DNA of 64,000 nt from Diabrotica undecimpunctata (Eukaryota; Arthropoda; Insecta; Coleoptera; Chrysomelidae). The translations under genes were made by a program, and so were the position numbers. The DNA lies in assembly GCF_040954645.1 (NCBI RefSeq), contig NC_092809.1, positions 84,356,573 through 84,420,572 on the forward strand, written 5' to 3'. Below are positions 62,001-64,000 of the stretch, one piece after another (position 1 is the first letter of the stretch; every line of letters begins with the position of its first letter). Below the pieces are notes generated by a model. That model saw only the letters and a program-made list of their open reading frames with translations, ran no database searches and had not been told where the DNA came from.

Positions 62001-62777
62001 ATTAGAATTATTATCATTATTTATAAATTGTTCGTCCATTTCGCTTTGAAATTTATTCCAATTGGCTTTTTTTGTTATCCATCTACTATACACCATCATT
62101 TCATTACTGCTCATTTCACAGTTAAATTTAATTAAAATCGGAATATGGTTAGAACCATGTGGATCGTCCATAATGTGCCACTCAAAAAGATGTGCTATGC
62201 CTGATGAACAGAGTGTTAAGTCTATCGCTGAGGAGTTACTGTTTAATGTGGGCACTAATGTATGACTGCCATCGTTTAATAGTACCAAATCCGTATTATC
62301 TATTGCATCTTGTAACCTGTTACCCTGAGAATTGGTTGTTAAACATCCCCAAGCAGTGTGATGAGCATTGAAATCGCCCCCGATTACACATGGTTTCGGG
62401 AGAGATTCCAAGAACTCGCCCCACTCATCCGTCCCTATGGAACTTCTTGGAGTGACATAAATGTTTACAAAAAATATACTGATTTTGTTGGTTGATAGTA
62501 GTTGGATACAGTTTGCTTGCAGTTTATTGGAGTGTCTTACAATAATCTCATTATATTTTAACTTTAACTTTACCAGAAAAGCCACCCCGCCGTATCCGTC
62601 AGGGCGGTCTTCCCTAATAACGTTATAACCTGTAAAATTTACATATTTTGATGGCTTAAACCACGTCTCTAAAAGCATAGCAATATCTATATCTTCACTT
62701 ATTAACATATTTTGAAGATTTTCTTTATTAGATGTAGCTGATCTACAATTCCACTGGCAAATCTTAAAACAACTCTT
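59096..62777 (-). pseudogene. I-group LINE ORF2: endonuclease-RT-RNase H, one frameshift
   Basis: About 1,227 codons from the ATG at 62777 (MKSCFKICQWNCRSA). That ATG lies inside the ORF1 end and is preferred over the upstream in-frame ATG at 62840. Endonuclease: LLETWFKPS, VIGGDFNAHHTAWG, PHGSNHIPIL. RT: FIDIKGAYDNI, GLPQGSILSPILY, LQYADDICIY, YLGITLDTKLNW. One frameshift near 60300 (between KSTPIVVME and RLDWTPIDYQLRR). RNase H: YIFTDGSVINGNTG, FTAEIVGIKNAL, IFSDCRSAL, WVKSHCGIEYNEIADRLAK. C-terminal knuckle CECGKHGSLQHIILEC. All catalytic positions that I can see are kept. Confidence 0.92.
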
Positions 62778-64000
62778 CATCAGATATTGCATTAAATTTA
62801 TCTTGAATAATACTAAGTAAAGTTGATTCTTGAATTTCAAATTTATTTTGTTGTTTTAAGATTCCTATAATGGATAAAATTAAACCTACTAAAGCATTCT
62901 CCGTAACAGTGACACAAGTCTCTTGATGAGGCTGATTCAATGTTAAGTTTGAAGTGTAATTTTGTTTTTCGAAAACGGCTGTCGATGTACTCGGTAAATG
63001 AATTGGTGATAAAATTTTTTTATGTAGATTCAGTGTATTATCATGTTCTTGAGACCTCACCACCCTAGGTCTTTTGTGAGAAACCGCAGAATGCTGGGAG
63101 TTTACCGACTCGACTTTTGCCCGCTTGGCTGCATTTGGGAAGAAGGAAATATATTAGATTGTGACTGAAAAGCATTAGAATTACTGTTTAAATTGTGATT
63201 ACTGTCGGCTAAATAATTATTGTTTAAGATTTCGGTCGGTCCCGGATATTTATTAACCACTTGTGCATAAGTAAATTTAGGGGTTTTTTTTGTTAGCTTC
63301 GGCATAAGATAAATTTTGCTCAGTCATTAATTTTTTAATTGCTTTTTGTCTATTGAATTCTGGACACTCTTTTATTTCATTTGTGTAATGTTTTCCACTA
63401 CAATAGAAACATGATTTTTCTACCAAATTTTTTTTACAGTCTTTTGTCTCGTGTCCCTCTTTACACTTTAAACAACGAACGTTACTTTTACATTGTTTTA
63501 TTAAATGACCGTATCTATAACAATGAAAGCATAGTAGGACCTTTTGCTCGTAGGGTTCTACCGGGATTCTTACATGATTAATGCATATATATTGTGGTAA
63601 CTTAGATGCTTTAAAAGTAACAAAAAAGGTTTTTGTAGGCTTGTATTCTTTAGTACCGTCCGGTTTAATTACTTTGCGATTCATTCGTTTAACTGCCTCA
63701 ACACTAAATTTACAATGCATATCAACTGGATTTATTTTCCCTTTAACATACCCTTCATCAAGCTCATAATCTATATTTCGTATTATGCCAAATTTATGTG
63801 TAATAAATTTAGGAATATATGCCAACAAATTATATTTCTTTAAATTAACCGATTCTAATAAATTATTTGCCGATTTATAGTCTTTTAATTTAATTCTCAA
63901 CCTATTACGCCCTATCGAATCTATGCAATTAATTTTGGAATCCAATTCTGGATGTTCTTTGAACAAAATATCTCCTATCCTAATTGCGTTTAATTTAGCA
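62761..64000 (-). pseudogene. I-group LINE ORF1 (Gag-like), partial, two frameshifts
   Basis: Open to the window edge, so the N-terminus is missing. PRE_C2HC-like domain: SIGRNRLRIKLKDYKSANNL, then KTFFVTFKASKLPQYI. Knuckles: CFHCYRYGHLIKQC, CLKCKEGHETKDC, CFYCSGKHYTNEIKEC, then KKLMTEQNLSYAEANK. A one-base slip in an eight-A run (63281-63288) and another shift near 63140 break the Ser/Asn-rich linker, which continues as KRAKVESVNSQHSAVSHKRP. The C-terminal helix region ends ISDEELF at 62764, overlapping the ORF2 start. It would bind element RNA. Confidence 0.85.

Larger units (their letters stand above)
58807..64000 (-). mobile_element. I-group LINE, minus strand, 5' end beyond window
   Basis: 5.19 kb are in the window. 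Its 3' end is CTGGCTAATTGGCTTAG...GCCATAAAACAAAACACAC at 58807-58860 and its ORF1 runs through the right edge. ORF1 and ORF2 overlap by 17 nt. A frameshift in ORF2 and two in ORF1 show that it is inactive but relatively young. It has the same domain layout as the element at 26231 but is clearly diverged from it. Confidence 0.88.

Overview
This is a eukaryotic, very probably insect, genomic window made almost entirely of transposable elements. A beetle is possible, but that is only an impression from the families present. Supporting this are long AT-rich stretches, (GT)n and (AT)n microsatellites, eukaryotic splice signals, THAP/P-element sequences, several non-LTR retrotransposon (LINE) lineages and Penelope-like (PLE) remnants. 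I see no convincing intact host gene, no RNA gene and no prokaryotic feature.

Layout. 1-4600: a (GT)n tract, a 0.4 kb foldback, a broken P-element transposase whose middle part is inverted between two direct ~430 bp repeats, and a small tandem duplication. 4609-37481: the main structure, a ~32.9 kb composite with 24-bp perfect terminal inverted repeats (CATTGTTTAAATAGG...) and a 7-bp (possibly 8-bp) target duplication. It holds two head-to-tail units of ~9.7 kb once later insertions are removed. Each unit has a THAP zinc-finger exon with splice sites, a long AT-rich intron-like stretch, an old RNase H-bearing LINE relic, a Penelope reverse-transcriptase relic, and the right terminus. Unit A was later hit by a full-length Jockey-clade LINE (4787-11210), a 5'-truncated RTE LINE (12899-14092), an (AT)n expansion and a ~600 bp replacement. 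Unit B was hit by a near-full-length I-group LINE (26231-31991). Each of the three LINE insertions has its own target duplication, so the order of events can be read.

37600-45015: a minus-strand I-group LINE relic interrupted by a Penelope-type segment with a hammerhead-like motif and by a truncated RTE LINE; then an inverted-repeat cluster, an unidentified open fragment, and a LINE ORF1 scrap and RTE tail among (AT)n tracts. 45016-48313: mostly empty AT-rich DNA, then a spliced-looking tyrosine-recombinase-type (Crypton-like) coding exon with a frameshift. 48590-54400: two plus-strand RTE-type LINE relics, one containing an 86-bp 'micro' RTE insertion with a 15-bp target duplication. 54400-58770: empty DNA, then a minus-strand RTE relic. 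58807-64000: the 3' part of a minus-strand I-group LINE running off the window, with ORF1 and ORF2 each carrying a few frameshifts.

How the parts work together: the LINEs are independent parasites. The only multi-part 'system' is the composite. Its ends look like those of a P-superfamily DNA transposon and its only recognisable own coding sequence is a THAP exon. The transposase catalytic region is missing from both units, but a diverged P transposase relic lies ~1.5 kb to the left. Family names come from my recognition of motifs; no database search was run.
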